A stretch of 8,606 nucleotides of DNA. It comes from Bacillaceae bacterium UBA7792 (GTDB lineage: Bacteria > Bacillota > Bacilli > Bacillales > Cytobacillaceae). The position numbers were made by a program, and so were the translations under genes. How positions within the stretch are numbered: position 1 is the first letter of the stretch; each line of letters opens with the position of its first letter. This document shows positions 1-6,311 of the stretch, piece by piece. The DNA is taken from the NCBI GenBank assembly GCA_002480735.1, contig DLCS01000084.1:1-8606 (forward strand), given 5' to 3'. A model generated the notes under the pieces. It was not told the DNA's origin. It made no database searches and saw only the letters and a program-made list of their open reading frames with translations.

Positions 1-430
1 AGCTCCAATGATTGACGACATCATAAGCGGATAATGATGCTTCCTGGTCCATCCGCATATCTAGAGGAGCGTCATGGTGATAGCTGAAGCCCCTTTCTGG
101 TGTATCGAGCTGAGGGGAGGAAACCCCGAGATCATAGAGAATTCCGTCAACCTGCGTGATTCCTCTTAGATTCAGTTCCTCTTTTAAATGGAGAAAGTTA
201 CTCTTAATAATGGTCATTTGATCACTGTATTGAGATAGCCTTTCTCTTGCATTCGCTATAGCCGTTTCATCCTGATCAAAGGCGATTAGCTTCCCTTCAG
301 GTGAAAGCTTCGATAGGATGAGGGACGAATGCCCTGCCCCACCCATCGTGCAATCGACATATATGCCATCAGGCTTGATATTCAAGCCATCTACTGTTTC
401 ATGTAAAAGAACTGTCTTATGTTCAAACAA
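1..430 (-). CDS. rsmH: 16S rRNA (cytosine(1402)-N(4))-methyltransferase RsmH, 5' part (cut by window edge)
   Basis: RsmH (MraW) uses S-adenosylmethionine to N4-methylate C1402 of 16S rRNA in the decoding centre of the 30S subunit. The first 143 residues are visible and the C-terminal half lies beyond position 1. The start is a TTG at 430, giving MFEHKTVLL as in the B. subtilis protein, with a GGAG ribosome binding site at 440-443, 9 nt upstream. Visible motifs are the SAM-binding loop [11 protein letters not shown] (about residues 25-35), FDQDETA (51-57), [10 protein letters not shown] (100-109) and [13 protein letters not shown] (116-128), all typical of the family. It follows mraZ by 34 nt on the same strand, the standard start of the dcw cluster, so ftsL and pbpB would be expected beyond the left edge. 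No frameshift is seen. Identification is firm from motifs and context. Confidence 0.97.
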   Translation of the reverse strand, partial: MFEHKTVLLHETVDGLNIKPDGIYVDCTMGGAGHSSLILSKLSPEGKLIAFDQDETAIANARERLSQYSDQMTIIKSNFLHLKEELNLRGITQVDGILYDLGVSSPQLDTPERGFSYHHDAPLDMRMDQEASLSAYDVVNHWS

Positions 431-464
431 AGCTGTTCACTCCAATCGTATTCATTGGTTGCAA

Positions 465-896
465 CTAGATATCAAAACCAATCATATTCTCTGCAATTTC
501 CGCAAAGGATTCCTCTGACTCTGTAAAATAGTCTTCCCAAAGATCCTTACTCCATATCTCAATACGATTGGAAACACCTAAAACAACGCACTCTTTATCA
601 AGTTTTGCGTATTGCATGAGGGGAGAGGAAATATTGATCCTTCCTTGCTTATCCAGTTCACATTCTGTGGCACCAGAAAAGAAAAATCGGGTGAAGGCAC
701 GAGCATCTTTTTTCGTTAAAGGTAAGCCTTTCAGCTTCTCCTCAATAAGAGCCCATTCAGAAATGGGGTAACCAAACAAGCATTGATCCAAGCCGCGAGT
801 TAACACAAAGGTATCACCTAGATGTTCACGGAACTTGGCAGGCACGATCAAACGGCCCTTCGTATCAACATTATGATGGTATTCACCCATGAACAT
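465..896 (-). CDS. mraZ: Transcriptional regulator MraZ
   Basis: MraZ is a DNA-binding protein of the AbrB/SpoVT superfamily. It forms ring-shaped oligomers and controls its own operon (division and cell-wall genes). The 143-residue product contains the two characteristic copies of the swapped-hairpin motif, DTKGR at residues 11-15 and DKQGR at 82-86, and ends AENMIGFDI as in B. subtilis MraZ. The start was set at the ATG at 896 (MFMGEY), not at an upstream in-frame ATG at 932 that would add 12 unrelated residues. The chosen start matches the family N-terminus and has a GGGGG site (905-909) 8 nt upstream. It is the first gene of the mraZ-rsmH unit, follows the bshC terminator, and has its own promoter and a repeated operator-like sequence just upstream, which suggests autoregulation. 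Confidence 0.97.
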   Translation of the reverse strand: MFMGEYHHNVDTKGRLIVPAKFREHLGDTFVLTRGLDQCLFGYPISEWALIEEKLKGLPLTKKDARAFTRFFFSGATECELDKQGRINISSPLMQYAKLDKECVVLGVSNRIEIWSKDLWEDYFTESEESFAEIAENMIGFDI

Positions 897-922
897 GCCT
901 ACTACCCCCACTCTCCATCCTA

Positions 923-952
923 AATGTACCACAATCCCCCACTTTCCTCCAC
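923..952 (-). promoter_or_regulatory. Probable MraZ operator: three 10-bp-phased GTGG repeats
   Basis: Read on the minus strand, three consecutive decamers begin with GTGG: GTGGAGGAAA (952-943), GTGGGGGATT (942-933) and GTGGTACATT (932-923). A fourth, GTGGGGGTA, lies at 911-903, 31 nt (about three helical turns) further on, and overlaps the mraZ ribosome binding site. MraZ proteins are known to bind several TGGG-type direct repeats with 5-nt spacers, that is a 10-bp period, in front of mraZ. The position just downstream of the predicted promoter fits autorepression. The repeat structure is seen directly; its recognition by MraZ is inferred. Confidence 0.75.
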
Positions 953-964
953 ATATTTTTATTA

Positions 965-994
965 ATTCTACTAATTGTTAAAAATTCCTTCCAA
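965..994 (-). promoter_or_regulatory. Predicted sigma-A promoter of mraZ-rsmH
   Basis: On the minus strand a -35-like TTGGAA (994-989) and a -10 TAGAAT (970-965) are separated by 18 nt, placing the start of transcription near 958. That is just after the bshC terminator and just before the GTGG repeats. The -10 matches 5 of 6 consensus bases and the -35 matches 4 of 6. Confidence 0.5.
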
Positions 995-1032
995 AAAATA
1001 AAAAAAGACTTCATCCGAAGATAAAGTCCTTT
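993..1032 (-). terminator. Rho-independent terminator after bshC
   Basis: On the minus strand a 13-bp stem (1032-1020 with 1015-1003, two G-T wobbles) closes a TTCG tetraloop (1019-1016) and runs into a T-rich tract at 1006-993. It begins 4 nt after the bshC stop codon and insulates mraZ from bshC transcription. Confidence 0.88.
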
Positions 1033-1035
1033 CGT

Positions 1036-2670
1036 TTAAATCCTTACTATTTTATGCTTTCCATCAAATTCAAATGGAAGGTTCGTCAATTGCTCCACAA
1101 AATTCAAGCCGTATTTATTTAGGAAGTAGAAGATATTTAATGTTCTTTCCTGTGGGCCACCATTTGGTCTTAATGAATTTTCAATTTGAGCGTATTTGCG
1201 CATGGTGACATCATATTTTAGCTTCAGTGCCTCTTCAAATTTTCCTTCCATAAACATAATTTGTTCTAAAAGAAGTTTTTCATTTTTTTGCATTAATGGA
1301 ATGAGACCTCGGTAATCCTTTTCAGCATGCTGCATTATTTTTCCATAATTCTCCGTGAACAGATTTTTTGTTTCTGTAAACAGATGTACTAGATTTGGGT
1401 CTTTAACCGATTCCATAAAAGTATCTACTTCTTCTGTGAGACCGTTTTTCAGGACATGTTCAAAATCTAATTGCATCTGGGCCAAATCTGCCGCAATATC
1501 TCTTTCCACTAACGTAATGTTAATCCTCGGAATGATCGGTGGCATTTTCATCCCAAATTCTTCAAATGCTTGTTTTAGCTCTGCCCAGTAGGCTATTTCT
1601 CCCGGCCCTGCAATGAAGGCCAATGTCGGAAATAAATTTTCCTGCATAAGTGGTCTTGTGACAACATTATTGCTTAGGCGCTCTGGATGCTTGTCAGCGA
1701 GGGCGAGTATCTCATCCATTGAAAAGGAGAGCGAGCCATTTTTACCTGTGAATAGATTTTGTTCGCTGTCAAATTCGAGAAGAATCCTTTCAAAATGCTC
1801 CTCATCATAATAGAAGAGATTTGCTGCATTTTTGGACATATCTATGGTTTTACTGTATCCATGTTTGTCGAGCTCCGCTTGCTGTCTCCATACGGCTGAG
1901 GTAATTTGTTCAGCCTTGTTAATTTGTTCAGCAAGGATTTTTTTCTCAAGCTGTCTCAGCTCTCGATTTCCTGAATCAACAAGAAGCAATCCAAACTCCT
2001 TAAACAGCTCCATCACAATGTAGGCAAAGAAATCAACAAACGTTTCAGAAACGTCAATGGCCCTTTTTGAAAAAGCAATCAGTTCCTTTGTATGATCCGT
2101 TTCTCCAAAGGTGGCAATCACCTCTTGAATCCACGTTTGACAGAGCTCTTTATTTAATGGACAATCCGTGACCATTCTTTTGTCCATTATTTTATTAGGA
2201 TACACCCATTTCTCCAGTTTGCGATCATTTTCCAAATAAATGTGGTTGACCTCAGCATAATCATGGTCCTCCCCAGCAATCCAGAAAATCGGTACGACAG
2301 GAACACCAAGCTCTTCTTCCTTTTGCTTAGCAAAGGCGATAATAGAAATGACTTTATGTATGGAGTACAAAGGGCCTGTTAGAATTCCAGCCTGCTGTCC
2401 ACCAATGACAACCACACTATTTGATTGTTTGAGCTTCTCAAGGGACTCCTTTACCTTAGATGAGGTTGGAAAGGGCTTCATGAAGGAAGCAATATGGTCA
2501 GTTAGCTCCTCCCTCATAAATATGCGTTCCGACAATTCATTCAAACGCTCGGAATAATGAGCCCCGTCTTGATAATTATAGTGAAAAAAGGACTTGATTT
2601 CCTCAGTCCCATAATAGTATTCGCTGGCAAACTTGTTTGTAGCTGGGAGCGATAGATCCGCTATCTCCAT
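1036..2670 (-). CDS. bshC: Putative cysteine ligase BshC (bacillithiol biosynthesis)
   Basis: BshC is thought to add cysteine to glucosaminyl-malate in the last step of bacillithiol synthesis, the main low-molecular-weight thiol of Bacillaceae; it is cytoplasmic. The 544-residue product is full length for the family (about 540). It shows the conserved nucleotide-fold core motifs GGQQAGILTGP (residues 90-100) and FWIAGEDHD (129-137), followed by a helical, charged C-terminal part and the terminal block RPNGGPQERTLN. The start is the ATG at 2670, with an AAAGGAAG-type site about 8-14 nt upstream. It lies upstream of mraZ on the same strand, as in B. subtilis (yllA). It is separated from the preceding DUF3397 gene by a structured repeat element and has its own predicted promoter, so it may be transcribed independently. 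The coding frame is intact. Confidence 0.96.
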   Translation of the reverse strand: MEIADLSLPATNKFASEYYYGTEEIKSFFHYNYQDGAHYSERLNELSERIFMREELTDHIASFMKPFPTSSKVKESLEKLKQSNSVVVIGGQQAGILTGPLYSIHKVISIIAFAKQKEEELGVPVVPIFWIAGEDHDYAEVNHIYLENDRKLEKWVYPNKIMDKRMVTDCPLNKELCQTWIQEVIATFGETDHTKELIAFSKRAIDVSETFVDFFAYIVMELFKEFGLLLVDSGNRELRQLEKKILAEQINKAEQITSAVWRQQAELDKHGYSKTIDMSKNAANLFYYDEEHFERILLEFDSEQNLFTGKNGSLSFSMDEILALADKHPERLSNNVVTRPLMQENLFPTLAFIAGPGEIAYWAELKQAFEEFGMKMPPIIPRINITLVERDIAADLAQMQLDFEHVLKNGLTEEVDTFMESVKDPNLVHLFTETKNLFTENYGKIMQHAEKDYRGLIPLMQKNEKLLLEQIMFMEGKFEEALKLKYDVTMRKYAQIENSLRPNGGPQERTLNIFYFLNKYGLNFVEQLTNLPFEFDGKHKIVRI

Positions 2671-2709
2671 GTATGAACTTCCTTTCTAAGCGACAGTTTT
2701 CTACGTATG

Positions 2710-2718
2710 AGTATAGCA
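2710..2718 (-). promoter_or_regulatory. Possible extended -10 promoter of bshC
   Basis: On the minus strand TGCTATACT (2718-2710) is an extended -10 element with 5 of 6 consensus bases. It would start transcription near 2703 and leave a leader of about 33 nt before bshC. No good -35 hexamer is visible; the upstream spacer is a pyrimidine-rich stretch. This is a motif-level prediction only. Confidence 0.4.
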
Positions 2719-2751
2719 TTGAATAAAAAGAAAGAAAAAAACTTTGCCTAC

Positions 2752-2923
2752 AAGAAAAGCGGAGAGCGCTTGCCCATCGGCGACAAGCACAAGACGAGCC
2801 GGCATGGAGGTTTGCATTTTAACCTCCTTGACGGATTGGCTTGTGACCTCGAGCCGATAGCGCTCGGAGCTAGACAATAAGAAAAGCGGAGAGCGCCTTG
2901 CACAGCTCAAACAAGCGGAAGCC
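2752..2923. repeat. GC-rich, hairpin-forming dispersed-repeat-like element between the DUF3397 gene and bshC
   Basis: This gene-free stretch is about 57% GC at 2761-2880, against 30% in the adjacent 2701-2760 (hand count). An 18-nt direct repeat, AAGAAAAGCGGAGAGCGC, occurs at 2752-2769 and 2879-2896, with a degenerate third AAGCGGAAGCC near 2913-2923. Inside are nested inverted repeats forming a hairpin of about 100 nt: GAGCGCT (2764-2770) with AGCGCTC (2859-2865), ATCGGC (2776-2781) with GCCGAT (2853-2858), CACAAG (2788-2793) with CTTGTG (2840-2845), and GGAGGTT (2806-2812) with AACCTCC (2821-2827) around an 8-nt loop. Units starting AAAAGCGGA(A/G)AGCGC are, as I recall, scattered in intergenic regions of many Bacillaceae genomes. 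A 79-codon open frame on the minus strand across it looks spurious. Confidence 0.7.
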
Positions 2924-2926
2924 AAA

Positions 2927-3316
2927 CTATGATATCGCACTTGAGATACTTTGAACGATGCCGATAATCAGCAAAATGGTGTACAGAGAGAAGAAAACAA
3001 GAAAATTGAAGCGCCAAAAGCCTCTAAAGACCTTTGGATAATCAATCTCTTCCTTCACCTTCCAATGGACAAACACAACAATAATTCCTATACAAAGCAT
3101 AAGTAAAATAATTGCCCAAAGAAGCGAAACCTTCCATATGGCTATAATTAAATAATGAACAGAAAGAATAAATAATAAAGTGCTCCCATCTAACGCAATT
3201 TGAACGGATCGACGGTGTTTCTTTGTTACCATTTTGCTTATCACAAAGATTAGAATATAGCCAAGTATGGGGATGGTCACAAACGCTGCTGCCAAATTTG
3301 AAAAAATTGCAGACAA
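2927..3316 (-). CDS. DUF3397 family integral membrane protein
   Basis: This is a 129-residue protein with four predicted membrane helices at about residues 8-28, 44-62, 66-86 and 103-124. They are linked by short basic loops (KKHRR at 32-36, a charged KVKEEIDYPK segment at 86-95). Length, topology and position between panE and bshC fit the DUF3397 family of Bacillaceae, whose function is unknown; the protein should sit in the cytoplasmic membrane. The start is a TTG at 3316 with AGGAGG at 3325-3330, 8 nt upstream. The panE stop ends 1 nt before this TTG, so the ribosome binding site lies in the last codons of panE and translation is probably coupled. Its TAG stop lies only 3 nt from the repeat element, so the last residues (SISSAIS) could have been shaped by an insertion there; that is a guess. 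Confidence 0.85.
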   Translation of the reverse strand: MSAIFSNLAAAFVTIPILGYILIFVISKMVTKKHRRSVQIALDGSTLLFILSVHYLIIAIWKVSLLWAIILLMLCIGIIVVFVHWKVKEEIDYPKVFRGFWRFNFLVFFSLYTILLIIGIVQSISSAIS

Positions 3317-3317
3317 T

Positions 3318-4217
3318 CTACTTCCCTCCTTTTTCTAGCTCGTCTCCTTTTATAAGATGAAAGAGAGCGTTTATGAGTGGTGCTTGTATATTTTTCTCGT
3401 TTGCCTGCTTTATCAGATACCCTAAGATGGCATCTATTTCTGTAGGACGGCCCTCCTCTACATCCTTTAGCATAGAGGATCGATTTTGGCTCGTATTTTT
3501 ACAAACCTCTACAACATTTTGATAATATAATTCTTCCTTCTCTAACCTCAAAATTCCTTTAATTTCGACAAAAAGTTCCCGAAATGTTTGAAAAAAATGT
3601 GGATTTTCAATGAGAGCCCCATTTTGAACCTTTAAAAGCGCAGTAAGTGGATTAATGATCGCATTCACAACGAGCTTCTTCTGAAGCATCTCCTTGAAAT
3701 CATCCTCTTTTTGAAATGGAAAGCTTTGGTGAGAGGGTTTGATTAATGTTTCTAAAAACTCCTGATCCGCACCCTTATAGAAAGCGATCCTCGTCTGACC
3801 TTCTCCTTTATGTACGACACTGTCATCATCGGTGCGGTATGCACCATGCTCCACAGCCCCAACTAGTACAAAACGCAAATTCAATCTATCGATATATTCC
3901 AGATGCCCCATTCCATTTTGAAGAAAAAGCAGTGGATGATGGGCTTCGATTTTTTTATTCTCAAAGAGTGACTGTAAATGATACTGTTTAACACAGATAA
4001 TAGACAGGTCCTCACTACCTTTTCCCCATTCAGAGGTTAGTCTTACCTCAACTTTCGTGTTAAAAGCTCCTTGGTGATTCGTTAAATGTATCCCTTTTGC
4101 TTGAATCCTATCTCTTTGTTGTGTATTTCTGACATATAATACAACCTCATGATGCTGATTAAGGTAAAAGGAAAACAATAGACCGATGGCTCCGCCCCCA
4201 ACAATCGCTATCTTCAT
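3318..4217 (-). CDS. panE: 2-dehydropantoate 2-reductase (ketopantoate reductase), YlbQ/PanE type
   Basis: This enzyme reduces 2-dehydropantoate to pantoate with NADPH in the pantothenate/coenzyme A pathway, in the cytoplasm. The 299-residue product is full length. It has the N-terminal Rossmann glycine motif GGGAIG (residues 7-12), LQNGMG (99-104, containing the conserved Asn), the catalytic-lysine region KKLVVNAIINPLTALL (180-195, Lys 180 or 181), and the C-terminal domain with TEIDAILGYL (259-268) carrying the conserved Glu. The start is the ATG at 4217 with GGAG at 4225-4228. It is the first gene of a panE-DUF3397 pair behind its own predicted promoter. B. subtilis carries ylbQ, a panE paralogue, at the same locus, so this copy may not be the only ketopantoate reductase in the genome. 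Confidence 0.93.
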   Translation of the reverse strand: MKIAIVGGGAIGLLFSFYLNQHHEVVLYVRNTQQRDRIQAKGIHLTNHQGAFNTKVEVRLTSEWGKGSEDLSIICVKQYHLQSLFENKKIEAHHPLLFLQNGMGHLEYIDRLNLRFVLVGAVEHGAYRTDDDSVVHKGEGQTRIAFYKGADQEFLETLIKPSHQSFPFQKEDDFKEMLQKKLVVNAIINPLTALLKVQNGALIENPHFFQTFRELFVEIKGILRLEKEELYYQNVVEVCKNTSQNRSSMLKDVEEGRPTEIDAILGYLIKQANEKNIQAPLINALFHLIKGDELEKGGK

Positions 4218-4244
4218 CCTATCGCTCCGTTTCTTTTTATTTAC

Positions 4245-4274
4245 ATTTTATCAAACAGAAGAGAGGTTTGTCCG
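4245..4274 (-). promoter_or_regulatory. Predicted sigma-A promoter of panE-DUF3397
   Basis: On the minus strand CGGACA (4274-4269, 4 of 6 matches) and TAAAAT (4250-4245, 5 of 6) are separated by 18 nt. A TGA directly before the -10 makes it an extended -10 element. Predicted transcription starts near 4238, about 20 nt before the panE start. It lies between the carboxyltransferase terminator and panE. Confidence 0.5.
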
Positions 4275-4293
4275 AGTAATGAGAAAAGAGCCG

Positions 4294-4325
4294 ATAAAAA
4301 AAGAAAAACCCCTTATTTAGGGCTT
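4294..4325 (-). terminator. Terminator after the carboxyltransferase gene
   Basis: On the minus strand a short stem, CCCT (4322-4319) with AGGG (4313-4310), flanked by partly paired AAG/GTT, is followed by TTTTTC and a second run of seven T's (to about 4296). It starts about 10 nt after the stop codon at 4335. The stem is short but the T-tract is strong. Confidence 0.65.
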
Positions 4326-4334
4326 CAATCTTCC

Positions 4335-5870
4335 TTAAACTGGATAAACTGGATGTTTTCTAACGGTGGTGACAACGTCCTTTGTCTCATAATAGCATAG
4401 TCTTTTCATTAAGGTGTCTCTCAATTGGGATGGGGCCACAATGTCATCCACGATTAATTCAGAAGCTAGCTTATAAATATCAATATGTTCTTTATATTCC
4501 TGTTCCTTTTGTTGAATAAAAGCGATTCTTTCCTTAGGATCCTCTATTTCATTAATTTTGTTTGAGTAAACAGCATTGACAGCCGCCTCCGGGCCCATAA
4601 CAGCAATTTGAGCCGTTGGCAGCGCCACACAATAATCCGGATCAAAGGCCGGGCCAGCCATGGCATAGAGTCCTGCACCATAGGCTTTTCTGACAATAAC
4701 GGATATTTTAGGGACAGTTGCAGAGCTCATCGCAGCAATTAGCTTTGCACCATGACGAATGATTCCTGCGCGCTCCACCTTCGTCCCAATCATAAAGCCT
4801 GGAACATCTGCTAGAAAAATAAGTGGGATATGGAAGGCATCACATAATTGAATGAATTTCGCCCCTTTATCGGCGGAATCGACGAACAATACCCCACCTT
4901 TTACCTTTGGCTGATTGGCAATAATCCCGACGACCCGTCCATCGATTCGAGCAAGTCCCGTAATTAATTCTGGAGCAAATAGCTTCTTGATTTCATAAAA
5001 GCTCCCCTCATCAATGAGTGAGTCAATGCACTCATACATATCAAATGGAGCATTTTGATGGGTTGGAATAATCTCATCAAGCGCTCTTCCTGGTTTTGGA
5101 TTGAATGAAGGCAATCTCTTTGGCCGCTCTTGGAAGTTTGCCGGGAAATAAGAAAAATATCTTCTTGCCGATTCAATAGCTTCCTCTTCACTAAAGACAA
5201 GAACATCCCCACAGCCACTAACCGTACAGTGCATCCTTGCTCCGCCCATTTCTTCTAAAGTAACCTTTTCGCCAATCACTTTTTCAGCCATGCGTGGTGA
5301 CCCTAGATACATGGATGCATTCTGATCAACCATAATGACAATATCACAAAATGCTGGAATATAAGCGCCACCTGCTGCAGATGGCCCAAATAATAGACAG
5401 ATTTGCGGAATCATTCCTGATAATTTGACTTGATTATGAAAAATCCGCCCTGCTCCCCTTCGATTGGGAAACATGTCTATTTGATCGGTGATTCTCGCCC
5501 CAGCCGAATCGACAAAATAAAATAATGGCACCTTCAGCCTTTCTGCTGTTTCCTGAATGCGAATGATCTTCTCCACCGTTCTGGCCCCCCATGAACCAGC
5601 CTTAACAGTCGAATCATTCGCCATCACACAAACGGTTTGCCCATGCACCTTGCCGATTGCAGTGACCACACCATCAGCCGGAAGATCCTTAACCTCATAA
5701 TTTGCATAGATGCCATCCTCTTCGTATTGTCCGCCATCAAAAAGGAGCTCGAGTCGCTTGCGGACAAAAAGCTTTTTTTGTTCTTTCAGTTTTTCATGAT
5801 ATTTCGGAGCTCCACCCGCCAAAATTTTCTGTTTTTTGTCAAGTATCGTTTCTGATAATGTATTCCGCAT
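4335..5870 (-). CDS. Acyl-CoA carboxylase, carboxyltransferase (beta) subunit; substrate unknown
   Basis: The 511-residue product is a full-length biotin-dependent carboxyltransferase of the PccB/MccB/MmdA family. It would move CO2 from carboxybiotin to an acyl-CoA. The N-terminal crotonase-like half carries FVDSAGARI (119-127), GRIFHNQ (141-147) and the oxyanion loop GPSAAGGAYIPA (162-173). The C-terminal half carries the second acyl-CoA/biotin site, VPGFMIGTKVERAGI (356-370), then AYGAGLYAMAG (396-406) and PTAQIAVMGPEAAV (418-431). FPNRRGAGRIFHNQ resembles methylcrotonyl-CoA carboxylases somewhat more than propionyl-CoA carboxylases, but the substrate cannot be fixed by eye. The start is the ATG at 5870 behind AGGAGGGG (5875-5882). 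It follows the biotin carrier gene by 31 nt. No biotin carboxylase is next to it, so one must come from elsewhere in the genome. B. subtilis YngE is a plausible relative. Confidence 0.93.
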   Translation of the reverse strand: MRNTLSETILDKKQKILAGGAPKYHEKLKEQKKLFVRKRLELLFDGGQYEEDGIYANYEVKDLPADGVVTAIGKVHGQTVCVMANDSTVKAGSWGARTVEKIIRIQETAERLKVPLFYFVDSAGARITDQIDMFPNRRGAGRIFHNQVKLSGMIPQICLLFGPSAAGGAYIPAFCDIVIMVDQNASMYLGSPRMAEKVIGEKVTLEEMGGARMHCTVSGCGDVLVFSEEEAIESARRYFSYFPANFQERPKRLPSFNPKPGRALDEIIPTHQNAPFDMYECIDSLIDEGSFYEIKKLFAPELITGLARIDGRVVGIIANQPKVKGGVLFVDSADKGAKFIQLCDAFHIPLIFLADVPGFMIGTKVERAGIIRHGAKLIAAMSSATVPKISVIVRKAYGAGLYAMAGPAFDPDYCVALPTAQIAVMGPEAAVNAVYSNKINEIEDPKERIAFIQQKEQEYKEHIDIYKLASELIVDDIVAPSQLRDTLMKRLCYYETKDVVTTVRKHPVYPV

Positions 5871-5901
5871 CCTACCCCTCCTAAATGATCCTTGGAAATT
5901 T

Positions 5902-6114
5902 TTACTCTATGATAAGCAAAACATCTCCTTCGTTGATGAAATCTCCTGCATTGACCTTCACTTCACTAATTACCCCTTCTATTTCAGTTTCTATCGGGAT
6001 TTGCATTTTCATTGATTCTATGATGACCACCTCTTGTCCGATTTCAATGGTATCCCCTTTGCCAACAAGCACATTCGACACGATGCCCGCCATTGTGGAA
6101 TTGATCGTTTTCAT
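5902..6114 (-). CDS. Biotin carboxyl carrier / biotin-lipoyl attachment domain protein
   Basis: This 70-residue protein is essentially a single biotinyl domain. The biotin attachment motif ESMKM sits at residues 33-37 with Lys 36 as the modified residue, in the usual beta-hairpin context (VVIIESMKMQIPIE). Glycine-containing turns lie on either side, as does the matching MAGIVSNVLV at the N-terminus. It would carry carboxybiotin to the carboxyltransferase encoded 31 nt downstream. The start was set at the ATG at 6114, which has GGAGGGG (6120-6126) 5 nt upstream; an in-frame ATG at 6168 would add 18 residues unlike the domain and has no such site. It lacks the Pro/Ala-rich N-terminal arm of AccB and is about the size of B. 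subtilis YngHB. First gene of a two-gene operon. Confidence 0.9.
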   Translation of the reverse strand: MKTINSTMAGIVSNVLVGKGDTIEIGQEVVIIESMKMQIPIETEIEGVISEVKVNAGDFINEGDVLLIIE

Positions 6115-6182
6115 GTCATCCCCTCCAATACATGTTTTCCTAACTTCATTTCTACACAATTTTGCCATTTCCCTTCTTTATT

Positions 6183-6197
6183 TTGAAAACGCTTCCT
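6183..6197. promoter_or_regulatory. CcpA-binding cre site (predicted)
   Basis: TTGAAAACGCTTCCT fits every specified position of the published cre consensus WTGNAANCGNWNNCW. It overlaps the predicted +1 (about 6193) of the promoter driving the biotin carrier and carboxyltransferase genes on the minus strand, a placement usual for CcpA repression. It is about 115-130 nt upstream of ylbP on the other strand, so it could also affect that gene. The match is seen; the regulation is inferred. Confidence 0.72.
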
Positions 6198-6200
6198 CTT

Positions 6201-6229
6201 TTTATAGGTATTTTCGAAATTCTTGTTAT
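6201..6229 (-). promoter_or_regulatory. Predicted promoter of the carrier/carboxyltransferase operon
   Basis: On the minus strand ATAACA (6229-6224, 4 of 6 matches to TTGACA) and TATAAA (6206-6201, 5 of 6) have a 17-nt spacer. Transcription would start near 6193, inside the cre match, leaving a leader of about 80 nt. Confidence 0.5.
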
Positions 6230-6234
6230 ATAAT
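6229..6234 (+). promoter_or_regulatory. Possible -10 element for ylbP
   Basis: A perfect TATAAT lies 78 nt upstream of the ylbP start in the divergent intergenic region. No convincing -35 hexamer is seen at 16-18 nt spacing. It overlaps the -35 of the opposing promoter, so the two would compete for polymerase if both are used. Weak evidence, because the region is AT-rich. Confidence 0.35.
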
Positions 6235-6311
6235 GAATATAAGTATTACTCAATTATTATATGAAGCTAACAGTTTGAACATGATTCTAGATTAGCTAAG
6301 GGGGATGGAAC

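Noticed and set aside
465..932. Longer form of mraZ starting at the ATG at 932
   Set aside because: The extra 12 residues do not match the family N-terminus, they fall within the GTGG operator repeats, and the ATG at 896 has the better-placed ribosome binding site.
2806..2827. Inner hairpin of the repeat (GGAGGTT/AACCTCC) as a terminator for panE-DUF3397
   Set aside because: No T-tract follows the stem on either strand, so it does not look like an intrinsic terminator, although it may still affect the RNA.
2701..2940. A 79-codon minus-strand open frame across the repeat element
   Set aside because: It overlaps the end of the DUF3397 gene, is encoded largely by the hairpin-forming repeat, has no ribosome binding site, and its product has no recognisable domain.
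5902..6168. Longer form of the biotin carrier gene starting at 6168
   Set aside because: The added 18 residues are not part of the biotinyl domain, and the strong GGAGGGG site belongs to the ATG at 6114.
6228..6262. Inverted repeat ATATAAT / ATTATAT upstream of ylbP
   Set aside because: It is a seven-base AT-only match with a 21-nt gap in a very AT-rich region. It resembles no operator I can name and is easily explained by chance.
5885..6295. A 136-codon plus-strand open frame antisense to the biotin carrier gene
   Set aside because: It is the antisense shadow of a clearly coding domain gene and then runs into the promoter region. Its product is low-complexity Ser/Ile-rich sequence with no domain.
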